Under the pieces are notes generated by a model. It had not been told where the DNA came from. It searched no databases and was given only the letters and a program-made list of their open reading frames with translations. This document shows positions 47,449-56,002 of a DNA stretch of 64,000 nt, piece by piece (the stretch's first letter is position 1; the number at the start of each line of letters is the position of its first letter). This DNA comes from Bacteroidota bacterium (lineage in GTDB: Bacteria; Bacteroidota; Bacteroidia; Chitinophagales; Chitinophagaceae). The position numbers and the translations under genes were made by a program. The stretch is from assembly GCA_023424015.1 (NCBI GenBank), contig JAFAEM010000009.1, positions 124,001-188,000 of the forward strand, written 5' to 3'.

Positions 47449-48174
47449 TTATTTTGAATCTATAACCAATTCCCGTCGTAATTCCGGTTTTTGCTTTTCC
47501 AAAAGCGGCAAAAAGATCAACAGGTTGAGTAGTATCAGGCCCATCCCGTAAAAAACATCCTCCACAGGAATCGTTCCGATCCTGACACCCATAATTTCCG
47601 ATTCATTGTACCAAACCACGGGCGATTCCAGTCCTGTGCCTGTCAGCACACCATTGACGATCAAAAACGGGATCAACAGTATCGCATAAACGAAATAAAA
47701 CCTGCCCAGCCACCTGGCTTTGAGAATATACCTTGTGAACAGCAACAGGATCATAAGACTCCAAAAAGTTGTAACTGTGTATACCATCTGATAATAAACA
47801 ATGCCGGCTATGAATAGCGCTGCAACAAGTGTCCATGTTACCCAGTCTTCCCATTTTTGTGCCATATCGATCCTAATGAGCAGGTTGAGACAATAGTAGG
47901 TAAATACACAGGCATAGGGAATACAAAAGAAAAACAGCACTTCCTCCAGGGGGAGGTTGCCTATTTGAATGCCTGTCAGATACTGGTCATTGAAACCCCA
48001 TACCGCCAGGGATGTGAAATACGCGTCCCAAACTATAAAGACCAGTCCGCTCAGTATCACCGCCGGAAAAAACGCCCGCCAGGCCTGGTAAAAGCGGAGC
48101 CTTGGGTGAAAAGAAAACAACAGCGGGATGATCACTGTAAAGAAGTTGACCAATAAATATGTGTACTCTGTCAC
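47449..48174 (-). CDS. Lycopene cyclase domain protein (CrtY c/d, CarR type)
   Basis: 241-aa membrane protein with seven predicted helices, representing a fusion of the two small cyclase subunits. The duplicated domain signature appears as IGNLPLEEVLFFFCIPYACV (first) and IGTIPVEDVFYGMGLILLNL (second), each with the key Glu pair or Glu-Asp pair. It should convert lycopene to beta-carotene by forming beta rings. It lies 7 bp after crtZ in the operon. Confidence 0.9.
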   Translation of the reverse strand: MTEYTYLLVNFFTVIIPLLFSFHPRLRFYQAWRAFFPAVILSGLVFIVWDAYFTSLAVWGFNDQYLTGIQIGNLPLEEVLFFFCIPYACVFTYYCLNLLIRIDMAQKWEDWVTWTLVAALFIAGIVYYQMVYTVTTFWSLMILLLFTRYILKARWLGRFYFVYAILLIPFLIVNGVLTGTGLESPVVWYNESEIMGVRIGTIPVEDVFYGMGLILLNLLIFLPLLEKQKPELRRELVIDSK

Positions 48175-48181
48175 TACGTTG

Positions 48182-48640
48182 TTATTTGGTAGACTTTAAA
48201 TACTTAAATGGTACCCATAGCATACCAAAACATTCGCCCTCTTCTTTGTCCAGGTGTTTGTGATGCACTTTATGAGCCCTTCGTATCGCTTTGAAATAAC
48301 GATTATTGGTATTTCTAAAAAGCTTAAACCGCTGGTGAATGAATATATCGTGTACAAGAAAATAAGCTAGACCATAGAGTGTGATACCCACCCCGATCCA
48401 AAAGAAAAAATTATAGCCCTGATTAATGCCGAACAGAAGGCAAATGATACCTGGAATAGCAAAAATCAAAAAGAAGAAATCATTGTGTTCGAAAAAACCC
48501 GTTGATTCCTTATTATGGTGGTCTTTATGAAGTCGCCATAGCAACCCGTGCATGATATACTTATGTGTAAACCATGCAATGATCTCCATGCCGGCGAAAG
48601 CTGCGGTGGTGATCAGGATGTTGATGAAAATGTTGTTCAT
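48182..48640 (-). CDS. crtZ: Beta-carotene hydroxylase
   Basis: Diiron fatty-acid-hydroxylase-superfamily enzyme, 152 aa. The iron-binding histidine clusters are WFTHKYIMHGLLWRLHKDHH, VHDIFIHQRF and RRAHKVHHKH, with EGECFGMLWVP at the end. It hydroxylates beta-carotene at C3 and C3' to zeaxanthin. There are three or four hydrophobic helices. Confidence 0.93.
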   Translation of the reverse strand: MNNIFINILITTAAFAGMEIIAWFTHKYIMHGLLWRLHKDHHNKESTGFFEHNDFFFLIFAIPGIICLLFGINQGYNFFFWIGVGITLYGLAYFLVHDIFIHQRFKLFRNTNNRYFKAIRRAHKVHHKHLDKEEGECFGMLWVPFKYLKSTK

Positions 48641-48678
48641 GATATAATCAGTTTACACCTCAAAAATTGTGTCAGATT

Positions 48679-49515
48679 TTATAACAGGTTCATCTTATAC
48701 TCCAGCAGGCTGTTCAGCATCAGGCCCAGTTTTCGACCATTATGGATCCTGATCCGGCCGGATAACACGCGATGGGGTGGGAGGCGCTTGATTTTTTTGA
48801 AAAGTGAACGATAATACACATATGCCAGGTATACACCACCGCGTGAAGAATAGGGCAATTTCTTTATGCCTTCATATGCGATCGCAAAATCTTCTTCAAT
48901 TTCTTTTTCGATAGCCAGTTTGGCATCGTATGAAAACGCGGCGATCTGGATACTTGGAAAATAACTGCGACCCAATATCTCATAATCGTCTTTCATATCA
49001 CGGAGGAAGTTGACTTTTTGAAACGCGGCGCCGAGTTTCATGGCATAGGGCTTAAGTTCCTCGTAAATTTTCCTGTCGCCTTCACAGAAAACATGGAGAC
49101 ACATCAATCCGACCACTTCTGCCGAACCGAGGATATATCGCTCGTAAGACGCGGTATTGTATTCCACTTTCCCAAGGTCCATTTCCATACTTTGTATAAA
49201 AAGACTGATCAGTTCCGGCTCGATCTTATATTTATGTACTGCAGCCTGGAAAGAATTGAGAATAGGATTGGTGGAAATCCGGTGCTCAATAGCTTCCCGC
49301 GTGTCTGACTTCAGTTTTTCGAGCAGAAAAGCCTTGTTATACCCTTCAAAACTGTCGACAATCTCATCCGCCAGCCTCACAAACCCATAAATGGCATAAA
49401 TCGAGTCACGCAGGTCCCTGTGCAAAAAGAAAATGCCCATAGAAAAGCTCGTACTATAGCTGCGTGTTGTCAACTTGCTGACATCCGCTGAAAGTTTATC
49501 AAACAGTCGCTTCAT
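48679..49515 (-). CDS. crtB: Phytoene synthase
   Basis: Condenses two geranylgeranyl diphosphates to phytoene. 278 aa of all-alpha squalene/phytoene synthase fold. The two Asp-rich motifs are RLADEIVD (about residues 46-53) and FLRDMKDDYEILGR (about 170-183). YSTSFSMGIFFL is the usual N-terminal block. The start overlaps the end of crtI by 17 bp. No crtE (GGPP synthase) lies in the window. Confidence 0.93.
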   Translation of the reverse strand: MKRLFDKLSADVSKLTTRSYSTSFSMGIFFLHRDLRDSIYAIYGFVRLADEIVDSFEGYNKAFLLEKLKSDTREAIEHRISTNPILNSFQAAVHKYKIEPELISLFIQSMEMDLGKVEYNTASYERYILGSAEVVGLMCLHVFCEGDRKIYEELKPYAMKLGAAFQKVNFLRDMKDDYEILGRSYFPSIQIAAFSYDAKLAIEKEIEEDFAIAYEGIKKLPYSSRGGVYLAYVYYRSLFKKIKRLPPHRVLSGRIRIHNGRKLGLMLNSLLEYKMNLL

Positions 49516-50989
49516 GTATAACCGTATTTAGGTATTTCTGTAATTGCGTCGCAGCTATCTTACCGGAAACCAGGGCAGGAGGTACCCCTGGCCCTGGTAC
49601 AGTAAGTTGACCGGCATAAAAAAGGTTTGGAACCTTCCGGTTCCGGACCCTTGGTTTTAAAATGGCGGTTTGCAAAAGGGTATTGGCGAGTCCATAGGCA
49701 TTACCTTTAAATGCATTATAATCTTCGATAAAATCCTGGATGCAATAAGATCTTTTATAGTCGATATGCTCCCGCAGGTCAATTCCTGTATAATCCTGGA
49801 GGCGTCTCATCATGATCTCAAAATACTTCTCCCTTGTTTGTTCGTCATCATTCAAACCCGGCGCGATGGGCATCAGTAAGAAAAGATTCTCGTGACCTTC
49901 AGGTGCTACAGTTAGATCTGTCCGCGAAGGGCAGCAGCAATAGAAAAGAGGACGGGAAGGCCAGCGGGGATTCTTGTAAATATCAAGCGAGTGTTGCCAA
50001 AGATCTTCTTCAAAAAAAAGTGTATGGTGGTGTAGATCTGTTTTCCTGTTCAGCCCGATAAAATAAATCAGGCAGGAAGGCGCCATGGTCTTTTTGTCCC
50101 AGTAGGAAGCCGGGTAATTTCGATAGGCTGTCGGCAATAATTGACTCTCGACATGCTGGTAATCAGCAGCGGCAATCACGGCATCGTACGACAGTCGCTC
50201 CCCGTTTACCACGATACCCGAAGCGATACCATTTTCAACGATTATCTGTTCAACGGGGGCATTGAAATGAAAATGTGCACCCTGACGGCTTGTCACCTCT
50301 GTCATCGCTTCTATCAATTTTCCAAACCCACCCATGGGATACCAGGTACCGAGTTTTAGCCCCGCGTAATTCATCAGGCTATATAGCGCCGGCGTCTCCG
50401 ATGGCATGGCACCCAGGAATAATACCGGAAACTCCATTAGCGATATCAGCCAGGGATGTGAAAAATATTTTCTCACATGTTTACTAAAGGAGGAAAATAC
50501 CTGCAGACGAAATAATCCTTTCAACAGATCAGGGTCGGCAAATTCAGTCCAGGACAGCCCAGGCTTATAGGCAAGTTTCTCCATGCCGGCTTCATATTTA
50601 AAGCGAGCCTCTTTCATAAAACGGTCAAGCCGGTTCGCGCTTCCTGGTTCGATGGATTCAAACAGGTCCCGAAGCTGGTCATATCCTGCGGGTATTTTCA
50701 ATTTGCCGGTATCAAACACCATTTCGAATGAGGGATCAAGCAGCTCCAGCTGGTAGAAGTCAGAAACCCTGTATCCAAAATCCTGGAAGAACCGGTCGAA
50801 TACACCCGGCATCCAGTACCAGCTGGGTCCCATATCGAATACATAACCATTATCTGTTTTGAACTGCCTGGCACGCCCACCGGCTTTTTCATTCTTTTCA
50901 AATACATCTACCTGGTGTCCGGCCGCCGATAAATAGGCAGCCGAGCTGAGGCCTGCAAAACCAGTTCCTATCACTGCTATACGCGCCAT
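49499..50989 (-). CDS. crtI: Phytoene desaturase
   Basis: FAD-dependent desaturase converting phytoene to lycopene (CrtI type). 496 aa. The N-terminal dinucleotide fold reads IAVIGTGFAGLSSAAYLSAA followed by VFEKNEKAGGRARQF. GPSWYWMP and the C-terminal FYAGQLTVPGPGVPPALVSG are family hallmarks. It is the second gene of the operon, 4 bp after the regulator stop. Confidence 0.95.
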   Translation of the reverse strand: MARIAVIGTGFAGLSSAAYLSAAGHQVDVFEKNEKAGGRARQFKTDNGYVFDMGPSWYWMPGVFDRFFQDFGYRVSDFYQLELLDPSFEMVFDTGKLKIPAGYDQLRDLFESIEPGSANRLDRFMKEARFKYEAGMEKLAYKPGLSWTEFADPDLLKGLFRLQVFSSFSKHVRKYFSHPWLISLMEFPVLFLGAMPSETPALYSLMNYAGLKLGTWYPMGGFGKLIEAMTEVTSRQGAHFHFNAPVEQIIVENGIASGIVVNGERLSYDAVIAAADYQHVESQLLPTAYRNYPASYWDKKTMAPSCLIYFIGLNRKTDLHHHTLFFEEDLWQHSLDIYKNPRWPSRPLFYCCCPSRTDLTVAPEGHENLFLLMPIAPGLNDDEQTREKYFEIMMRRLQDYTGIDLREHIDYKRSYCIQDFIEDYNAFKGNAYGLANTLLQTAILKPRVRNRKVPNLFYAGQLTVPGPGVPPALVSGKIAATQLQKYLNTVIHEATV

Positions 50990-50993
50990 ATGA

Positions 50994-51902
50994 TTATAGA
51001 TTTCTCAGTCCTTTTTTCTCTGATAGATAAGTTTCCAGTTCTTCCACCGATCTTAAACCCTGTATCCTGCCCTGCATATTCAACTGGTTCAACAGGGACT
51101 CATCAGCGGCCATAAAAATTCTTTTCCCGGGAAATATTTTTCGCAGCTCCGCCGTATACTGGTCTACTTCCTCCGGCACCTCATGATGAACCAGGAAAAA
51201 CAACAGGTAATCCGGTTTGATCTGCTTTATTGAATTTTGGAGGGATTCCATAGGAACGTCAGCACCCAGGTACAGCACCTGTTGGCCCGAGAGTCTTATC
51301 AGGTAACTTGTAAACAGTAGCCCAATCTCATGAAACTCATTTTCGCGTAAATAGAGTACCCACTTTTCTGATCCTTTTTCAGCTGGTGGGAGAGAATCGA
51401 TGGCGGTGAATAATTTTTGCCTGACGAGATTGCTGATAAAATGTTCATTTGCCGGTGGAATAGCATCACCCGCCCACATCAGTCCCACGCGGACAAGCAT
51501 AGGATAGATCACCAGAGTGTAGGTGTCCTTCATTCCATACCTTACAAAACAACTTGAGTAGATTTTTTCAAAATGATTCTCGTCGTAAGACATTCCCGCT
51601 GCGATCAATTGCGAGATATAATATTCAGATTTTGCGGCAGTATCAATCCGTTCAGTGGTCGTTTTGTTCACCAGTTCGAAAAGCTTTTTATCCGGCATTT
51701 CACAGAGTTCCGATACCCGGTACCCTGACCCGGAAAGACTTACTATATTTAACAACCGACGTAACTGTGAGCTATCATAATACCGTGTATTTCCTTCAGA
51801 ACGGTTTGGCTTCAGGGCATCGTAGCGCTGCTCCCAAATACGAATGGTATGGGCTTTAATACCCGAATACCGGGCCAGCTGGGAGATTGAAAATAAGTCC
51901 AT
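50994..51902 (-). CDS. MerR-family regulator with cobalamin-binding domain (CarH/LitR type)
   Basis: 302 aa. Residues 4-72 are a MerR winged helix (YSGIKAHTIRIWEQRYDAL, RSEGNTRYYD). Residues 95-185 form the B12 cap with the motif Wx9EH (Trp143, Glu153, His154). The B12-binding Rossmann part has ExHxxG (Glu189, His191 as lower cobalt ligand, Gly194). In Thermus CarH, dark tetramers repress carotenoid genes and light breaks the Co-C bond. The residue after Trp143 is Ala, whereas Thermus CarH has the light-state ligand His132 there, so the photochemistry could differ. It is the first gene of the operon and probably its own repressor. Confidence 0.88.
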   Translation of the reverse strand: MDLFSISQLARYSGIKAHTIRIWEQRYDALKPNRSEGNTRYYDSSQLRRLLNIVSLSGSGYRVSELCEMPDKKLFELVNKTTTERIDTAAKSEYYISQLIAAGMSYDENHFEKIYSSCFVRYGMKDTYTLVIYPMLVRVGLMWAGDAIPPANEHFISNLVRQKLFTAIDSLPPAEKGSEKWVLYLRENEFHEIGLLFTSYLIRLSGQQVLYLGADVPMESLQNSIKQIKPDYLLFFLVHHEVPEEVDQYTAELRKIFPGKRIFMAADESLLNQLNMQGRIQGLRSVEELETYLSEKKGLRNL

Positions 51903-51950
51903 GTTTAAATTTATAATATATTATCTATACAATCCAAATAAATATTTCCC
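51903..51950 (-). promoter_or_regulatory. Presumed operator-promoter region of the carotenoid operon
   Basis: The 86 bp before the regulator start are very AT-rich. On the minus strand TTGTATAGATAATATATTAT lies within 35 bp of the ATG and forms an imperfect palindrome (TATAGATAATATATTATA). No clear TAnnTTTG box is present. The role as CarH operator is inferred from position. Confidence 0.4.
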
Positions 51951-51988
51951 CGAAACCAAACCTTTTCTGATGAGACATCCATGGGTGG

Positions 51989-52945
51989 TTATGGTAATAG
52001 CACGCGATCGATGATATGAACAACCCCATTTCTTGCCATGATATTCGTGGTAGTGATATTGGCCTTAAGTCCTGCATTCCCGCTACCGCTTATGGATGGA
52101 GCGCCTGAAATACTAATTGTGGTGCTACCACCTGCCAGCATGGCAAGCGAACCATTAGCGAGATCTGATGAAAAAGCACGTCCGGGTACAACGTGGTATT
52201 TCAACACCGCTACCAGCGTTGGCACGGGTACTTCATTGATATCATTCAGTCCCAGCGCCTGCAGCAGTTGGGTGAATGCGGCGTTCGCCGGCGCAAAAAC
52301 TGTCAGGCGACTGGTTTGAAGGGCTGTGATTAGCGAGGGATCTCCTCCAGCGCCATTGCTCGCTCTCAGTACTGCTTTTACCAGTGAGTCAAGTCCCAAA
52401 CCTGCAGTCTGAACCGTTGCCACCAGGTCACCACCCGCCGGCATCAATACTTTTTCGATCCGGTGTATGACCCCATTAGAAGCATTGATATCTGCCTGTT
52501 CCACGCGGATCCCGTTCACAAACACACCCGATGAATTCCGGGTCACAAATACTGAGTCACCATTAGCCGTGATCACTTTTTCATTGGGTCCTGCAGGCAC
52601 ATTCGCCGCAAGCACTTTACCACTCAGGGCATGGTATAAAAGAATGTTCTCAACTTGTTGAGGTGACAGACTACCGAGTACGGCAGGAGAGATACCCGAT
52701 GCAGTGAAAGCAGCGTTGTCAGGTGCAAAAACAGTAAAAGGCCCGTCGCTGCTGAGTGTGGCCTGCAGGTTCGCTTTTATCACGGCGGACTCGAGCACAC
52801 TAAAGTCATCATTGGCTACCACCGTTTCGGTGATCGTCCGTTCTGCCACCATATTGTCGTCATCCTTATCACAACCGGTCATCGCAACCAGTAAAACAAA
52901 AGAAACCCCCATAGCCTTGAGGCTAAATTTTTTTTGGCGTAACAT
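51989..52945 (-). CDS. Fasciclin (FAS1) domain lipoprotein
   Basis: 318 aa from the ATG at 52945. The lipoprotein signal is VSFVLLVAMTGC (Cys about residue 24), then an Asp-rich spacer DKDDDN. Two FAS1 domains follow, about residues 38-175 and 180-318, each with GPFTVFAPDNAAF or RLTVFAPANAAF and a final NGVIHRIEKVL or NGVVHIIDRVL. FAS1 proteins mediate adhesion. The in-frame ATG at 52990 would place the signal too far inside. Confidence 0.92.
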   Translation of the reverse strand: MLRQKKFSLKAMGVSFVLLVAMTGCDKDDDNMVAERTITETVVANDDFSVLESAVIKANLQATLSSDGPFTVFAPDNAAFTASGISPAVLGSLSPQQVENILLYHALSGKVLAANVPAGPNEKVITANGDSVFVTRNSSGVFVNGIRVEQADINASNGVIHRIEKVLMPAGGDLVATVQTAGLGLDSLVKAVLRASNGAGGDPSLITALQTSRLTVFAPANAAFTQLLQALGLNDINEVPVPTLVAVLKYHVVPGRAFSSDLANGSLAMLAGGSTTISISGAPSISGSGNAGLKANITTTNIMARNGVVHIIDRVLLP

Positions 52946-53126
52946 AATTTGATTTTTTTGAAATGAATAATTTTTGAAAAATTCCAACACCCCTTATTCT
53001 TCTTACCGAAAATGCCCCTGGTCACCAAAACCGTTCAATTTGTTTGTTTAAATTTTATGCAATTTATTTAAACACAACAATGGGGCCAAATTTATTTACT
53101 GAGTTACCAGTTTGGGCAAAAAAAAA

Positions 53127-53142
53127 TGCCCCGCCGGGGGCA
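53127..53142 (-). terminator. Terminator of the Hsp20 gene
   Basis: TGCCCC/GGGGCA hairpin; on the minus strand it is followed by a run of at least nine T. It lies 27 bp past the Hsp20 stop. Confidence 0.85.
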
Positions 53143-53168
53143 ATTTCCTACCTGGGTTCGCATTTGGA

Positions 53169-53618
53169 TCAGGAAATGCTGATCATACGGGGCGGCTTTT
53201 GTCGGGCTTCTGCCTTCTTTGGTATTAACAGGCGCAACACGCCATTTTCATACCTGGCATTAATGTTTTCGGCGTCTACTACGTCTTTGGGCAGCGCAAA
53301 AGAGCGTTGAAAAGACTGGTAACTAAATTCCCTGCGGGTAAATTTTTCATCCACTTTTTCGTCTTCCTGTTGTGATTCAGAACTGATTGTGACCAGGTTC
53401 CCGTTGAGTTCTACTTTGAAATCTTCCTTTTTCATTCCCGGTGCGGCCATCTCCACTTCAAAATCCTCTGCCCGTTCCTTTATATTCACGGCAGGGAGCG
53501 TCGTGCCCGTATTTGAAAAATTAGATTCACCCCAGTTCAGGAATTCCCTGTTGAAAAACTCGTTGAAAAGATCAGGGAAGTTGCCTAAGAATTTTCCATT
53601 TCGTTTTACAAGTGACAT
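53169..53618 (-). CDS. Hsp20/alpha-crystallin small heat-shock protein
   Basis: 149 aa. The alpha-crystallin domain spans about residues 40-145: PAVNIKERAEDFEVEMAAPG, MKKEDFKVELNGNLVTIS, EFSYQSFQRSFALP and NGVLRLLIPKK (the L-x-I/V-type motif). It holds unfolding proteins for refolding by DnaK. It has an unusually strong Shine-Dalgarno sequence for this genome, suggesting high expression. Confidence 0.95.
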   Translation of the reverse strand: MSLVKRNGKFLGNFPDLFNEFFNREFLNWGESNFSNTGTTLPAVNIKERAEDFEVEMAAPGMKKEDFKVELNGNLVTISSESQQEDEKVDEKFTRREFSYQSFQRSFALPKDVVDAENINARYENGVLRLLIPKKAEARQKPPRMISIS

Positions 53619-53623
53619 AGTTA

Positions 53624-53631
53624 CCTCCTTT
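53624..53631 (-). promoter_or_regulatory. Strong Shine-Dalgarno site of hsp20
   Basis: AAAGGAGG stands 5 bp before the ATG on the minus strand. Other genes in the window show little or no Shine-Dalgarno sequence, as is usual in Bacteroidota. Confidence 0.7.
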
Positions 53632-53820
53632 TATTTGAGTTAAGGAAATATTTACATCCGCCTATTTTCAAGGAATATGCCAGCAGGGCCTGGGCGATTT
53701 GCTGCGAATTTTTGGCAGCGAAAATTGCCAGAATTTCTTTTTGTTCGGGCAGGGGCTGAAAAAAAATCAGTTGCGCGGTTGGTGGTGTAGAATTCATCCG
53801 AATTTGCCCCTTCATTTCAA

Positions 53821-53828
53821 TAACTTCG
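53821..53828 (+). promoter_or_regulatory. -7 promoter box of the epimerase gene
   Basis: TAACTTCG, 7 bp before the ATG at 53836, implying an almost leaderless message. Confidence 0.4.
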
Positions 53829-53835
53829 CGGGCGT

Positions 53836-54861
53836 ATGAAACTGGCTTATTATCCATTCCAATTAAAATTTCGTCACCCTTTTACGATCTCCAAAGGCAC
53901 AAAGACCCACCAACCCACACTTATTGTGGAACTGGAACACTTTGACATAAAAGGGTATGGTGAAGCACCAGCGATCACCTATTATAATATTACCGTAGAG
54001 AAAATGATTGAAGATCTGGAATCAAAGCGATCCATGATCGAAAAATTCTCTTATACCGAACCTGACCGATACTGGCATTACCTGCATCACCTGTTGCCTC
54101 AAAACCCATTCCTGGTATGTGCCCTTGATATCGCATCCTGGGATATCTATGGAAAGATGCAGAACAAAAAGCTCTATGAGATCTGGAAAGGCGATACCAG
54201 CAAGGCACCGCTTACCGACTACACCATTGGCATCGACAGCATCGAAAAAATGGTGGAGAAGCTAAAGGAAAAACCATGGCCGATCTATAAAATAAAAGTC
54301 GGTACGGCAGATGATATCGGCATCGTAAAAGCTTTAAGGGAGAATACCGACGCGACTCTCAGGGTAGATGCCAATGCCGGCTGGGATCTGGAAACGGCTT
54401 TGAAACTGATACCGCAGTTAAAAGAGCTTGGCGTTGAACTGGTGGAACAACCACTGGCAAAAGACAATTGGGAGGGGATGAAGGTATTGTATAATGAATC
54501 TACACTGCCTTTGTTTGCCGATGAGTCATGCGTGTCAGAGCATGATGTTGAAAAATGTAAAGGCCATTTTCATGGCATCAATATAAAACTTACTAAGTGC
54601 AGTGGCATCACACCAGCCCTGCGTATGATCAAAAACGCCAGGCATCTGAACCTGCAGGTAATGCTGGGCTGTATGAACGAATCCACGGTCGGTTCCGCAG
54701 CAATGGCCCACTTATTGCCGTTTTTAGATCATGTGGATATGGACGGCCCCCTGCTACTCGCCGATGATGTGGCAACAGGGCTTGGTTATGATTTTGGAAA
54801 GATCATTTTACCGGAAGGACCTGGCCTCGGCATAAATTATTGCGGGCTTTTTAAAAAATAA
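53836..54861 (+). CDS. Dipeptide epimerase (L-Ala-D/L-Glu type, enolase superfamily)
   Basis: 341 aa. Epimerises dipeptides, in many bacteria L-Ala-D-Glu from murein recycling. The capping domain is at residues 1-110. The barrel has the catalytic Lys in YKIKVGTADD, metal ligands in LRVDANAGWD, VELVEQPL and LFADESCV, the second Lys in INIKLTKCSG, and MLGCMNESTVG. Substrate preference within the family is broad, so specificity is inferred. Confidence 0.88.
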   Translation: MKLAYYPFQLKFRHPFTISKGTKTHQPTLIVELEHFDIKGYGEAPAITYYNITVEKMIEDLESKRSMIEKFSYTEPDRYWHYLHHLLPQNPFLVCALDIASWDIYGKMQNKKLYEIWKGDTSKAPLTDYTIGIDSIEKMVEKLKEKPWPIYKIKVGTADDIGIVKALRENTDATLRVDANAGWDLETALKLIPQLKELGVELVEQPLAKDNWEGMKVLYNESTLPLFADESCVSEHDVEKCKGHFHGINIKLTKCSGITPALRMIKNARHLNLQVMLGCMNESTVGSAAMAHLLPFLDHVDMDGPLLLADDVATGLGYDFGKIILPEGPGLGINYCGLFKK

Positions 54862-55038
54862 CATATCCTTTTATCCACTGCGATATGGGATAACTCTCTT
54901 AATTCGTTACCTCTACAACGACGGTTCCGGCCCTAAATTTGCTTATTGCTGGCAATTTTATACAATATGATTTGAGTTTTACCTGACATTATTGATTAAC
55001 TCCGGCGTCCATACCCGGTGGACTTAAAACAAAAACTC

Positions 55039-55914
55039 ATGAAAAAAGTATCCCTGGTATTACTCAGTTTATTTTTCCTTGCTGGTATTGCCTCAGGCCA
55101 GCGTCTTCATATTGGCGTTTTTGGCGGACTGGCTGCCTACAGTGGCGATCTTACAGATAAAATATATCCCAAAAAAGTTACCAATGGTGCCATTGGTCTT
55201 ACAGCCAACTACGAACTCACCGACAATATCATGCTCCGCGCAGGTTATACTTACGCCGTTGTGGGGGGAGCCGACCGTTACAGCAGCAAAGAAGGATTGC
55301 GGGCACGCAACCTGAGTTTTGAAACTTCCATATCAGAATTCAGTTTGCTGGGTGAGTATTACCTGCTCAACCTGTACGATCACCGTATTTCACCATATGT
55401 GTTTGCAGGACTCGCTATTTATCATTTCAATCCTTATGCTTACGACAGCAGCACCAAAGTTTTTCTAAAACCTCTTAGCACCGAAGGACAGGGACTTCCG
55501 GGTTATGCTGACAGAGAACCCTATGGCCTGACCCAGGCTGCTATCCCATTTGGAGCCGGTGTAAAATTCGCAGTAACGGACAAACTTCACCTGGGCCTGG
55601 AACTGGGAATAAGAAAATTGTTCACTGACTACCTGGACGATGTGAGCACTGACTATGCCGATCCTGCTGATCTGCTGGCGGGCAGAGGACAGCTGGCAGT
55701 GGACATGTCATACCGGGGCGATGAAGTAGGCAACCCCGTTTATCCTGCCAAAGGCGCACAACGTGGCAGCTCAAAAAATAAGGATAACTATTATTTCACG
55801 GGCCTTCATCTTACTTATCGCCTGGGTGGCGGTAGTTCCGGTGGTAGCGGGCTATTTGGTGGTGGCCGCAAAGGCAGCAAAAATGGCATCAATTGCCCAG
55901 TGAATGTATATTAA
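55039..55914 (+). CDS. DUF6089-like outer-membrane beta-barrel protein
   Basis: 291 aa from the ATG at 55039; an in-frame GTG at 55018 lies upstream of the signal peptide (KKVSLVLLSLFFLAGIASGQ). The body has repeated amphipathic strands typical of OmpA-like barrels (HIGVFGGLAAYSGDLTDK, IMLRAGYTYAVVGG, FSLLGEYYLLNLYDHRISPY). The C-terminus is Gly/Ser-rich (LGGGSSGGSGLFGGGRKGS). It probably sits in the outer membrane; its cargo or role is unknown. Confidence 0.85.
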   Translation: MKKVSLVLLSLFFLAGIASGQRLHIGVFGGLAAYSGDLTDKIYPKKVTNGAIGLTANYELTDNIMLRAGYTYAVVGGADRYSSKEGLRARNLSFETSISEFSLLGEYYLLNLYDHRISPYVFAGLAIYHFNPYAYDSSTKVFLKPLSTEGQGLPGYADREPYGLTQAAIPFGAGVKFAVTDKLHLGLELGIRKLFTDYLDDVSTDYADPADLLAGRGQLAVDMSYRGDEVGNPVYPAKGAQRGSSKNKDNYYFTGLHLTYRLGGGSSGGSGLFGGGRKGSKNGINCPVNVY

Positions 55915-56002
55915 GATTCAAACGTGATTGTTTTGCTAACAATGAGTGCCCGGTTAATTTCCAGAATCCCAACACGTACCTTTGCTTCTTTTATATTTAG
56001 GC

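Noticed and set aside
53621..53857. Minus-strand 78-codon ORF upstream of hsp20
   Set aside because: It overlaps the start and promoter of the convincing epimerase gene on the plus strand and contains the hsp20 Shine-Dalgarno region; it shows no recognisable motif.
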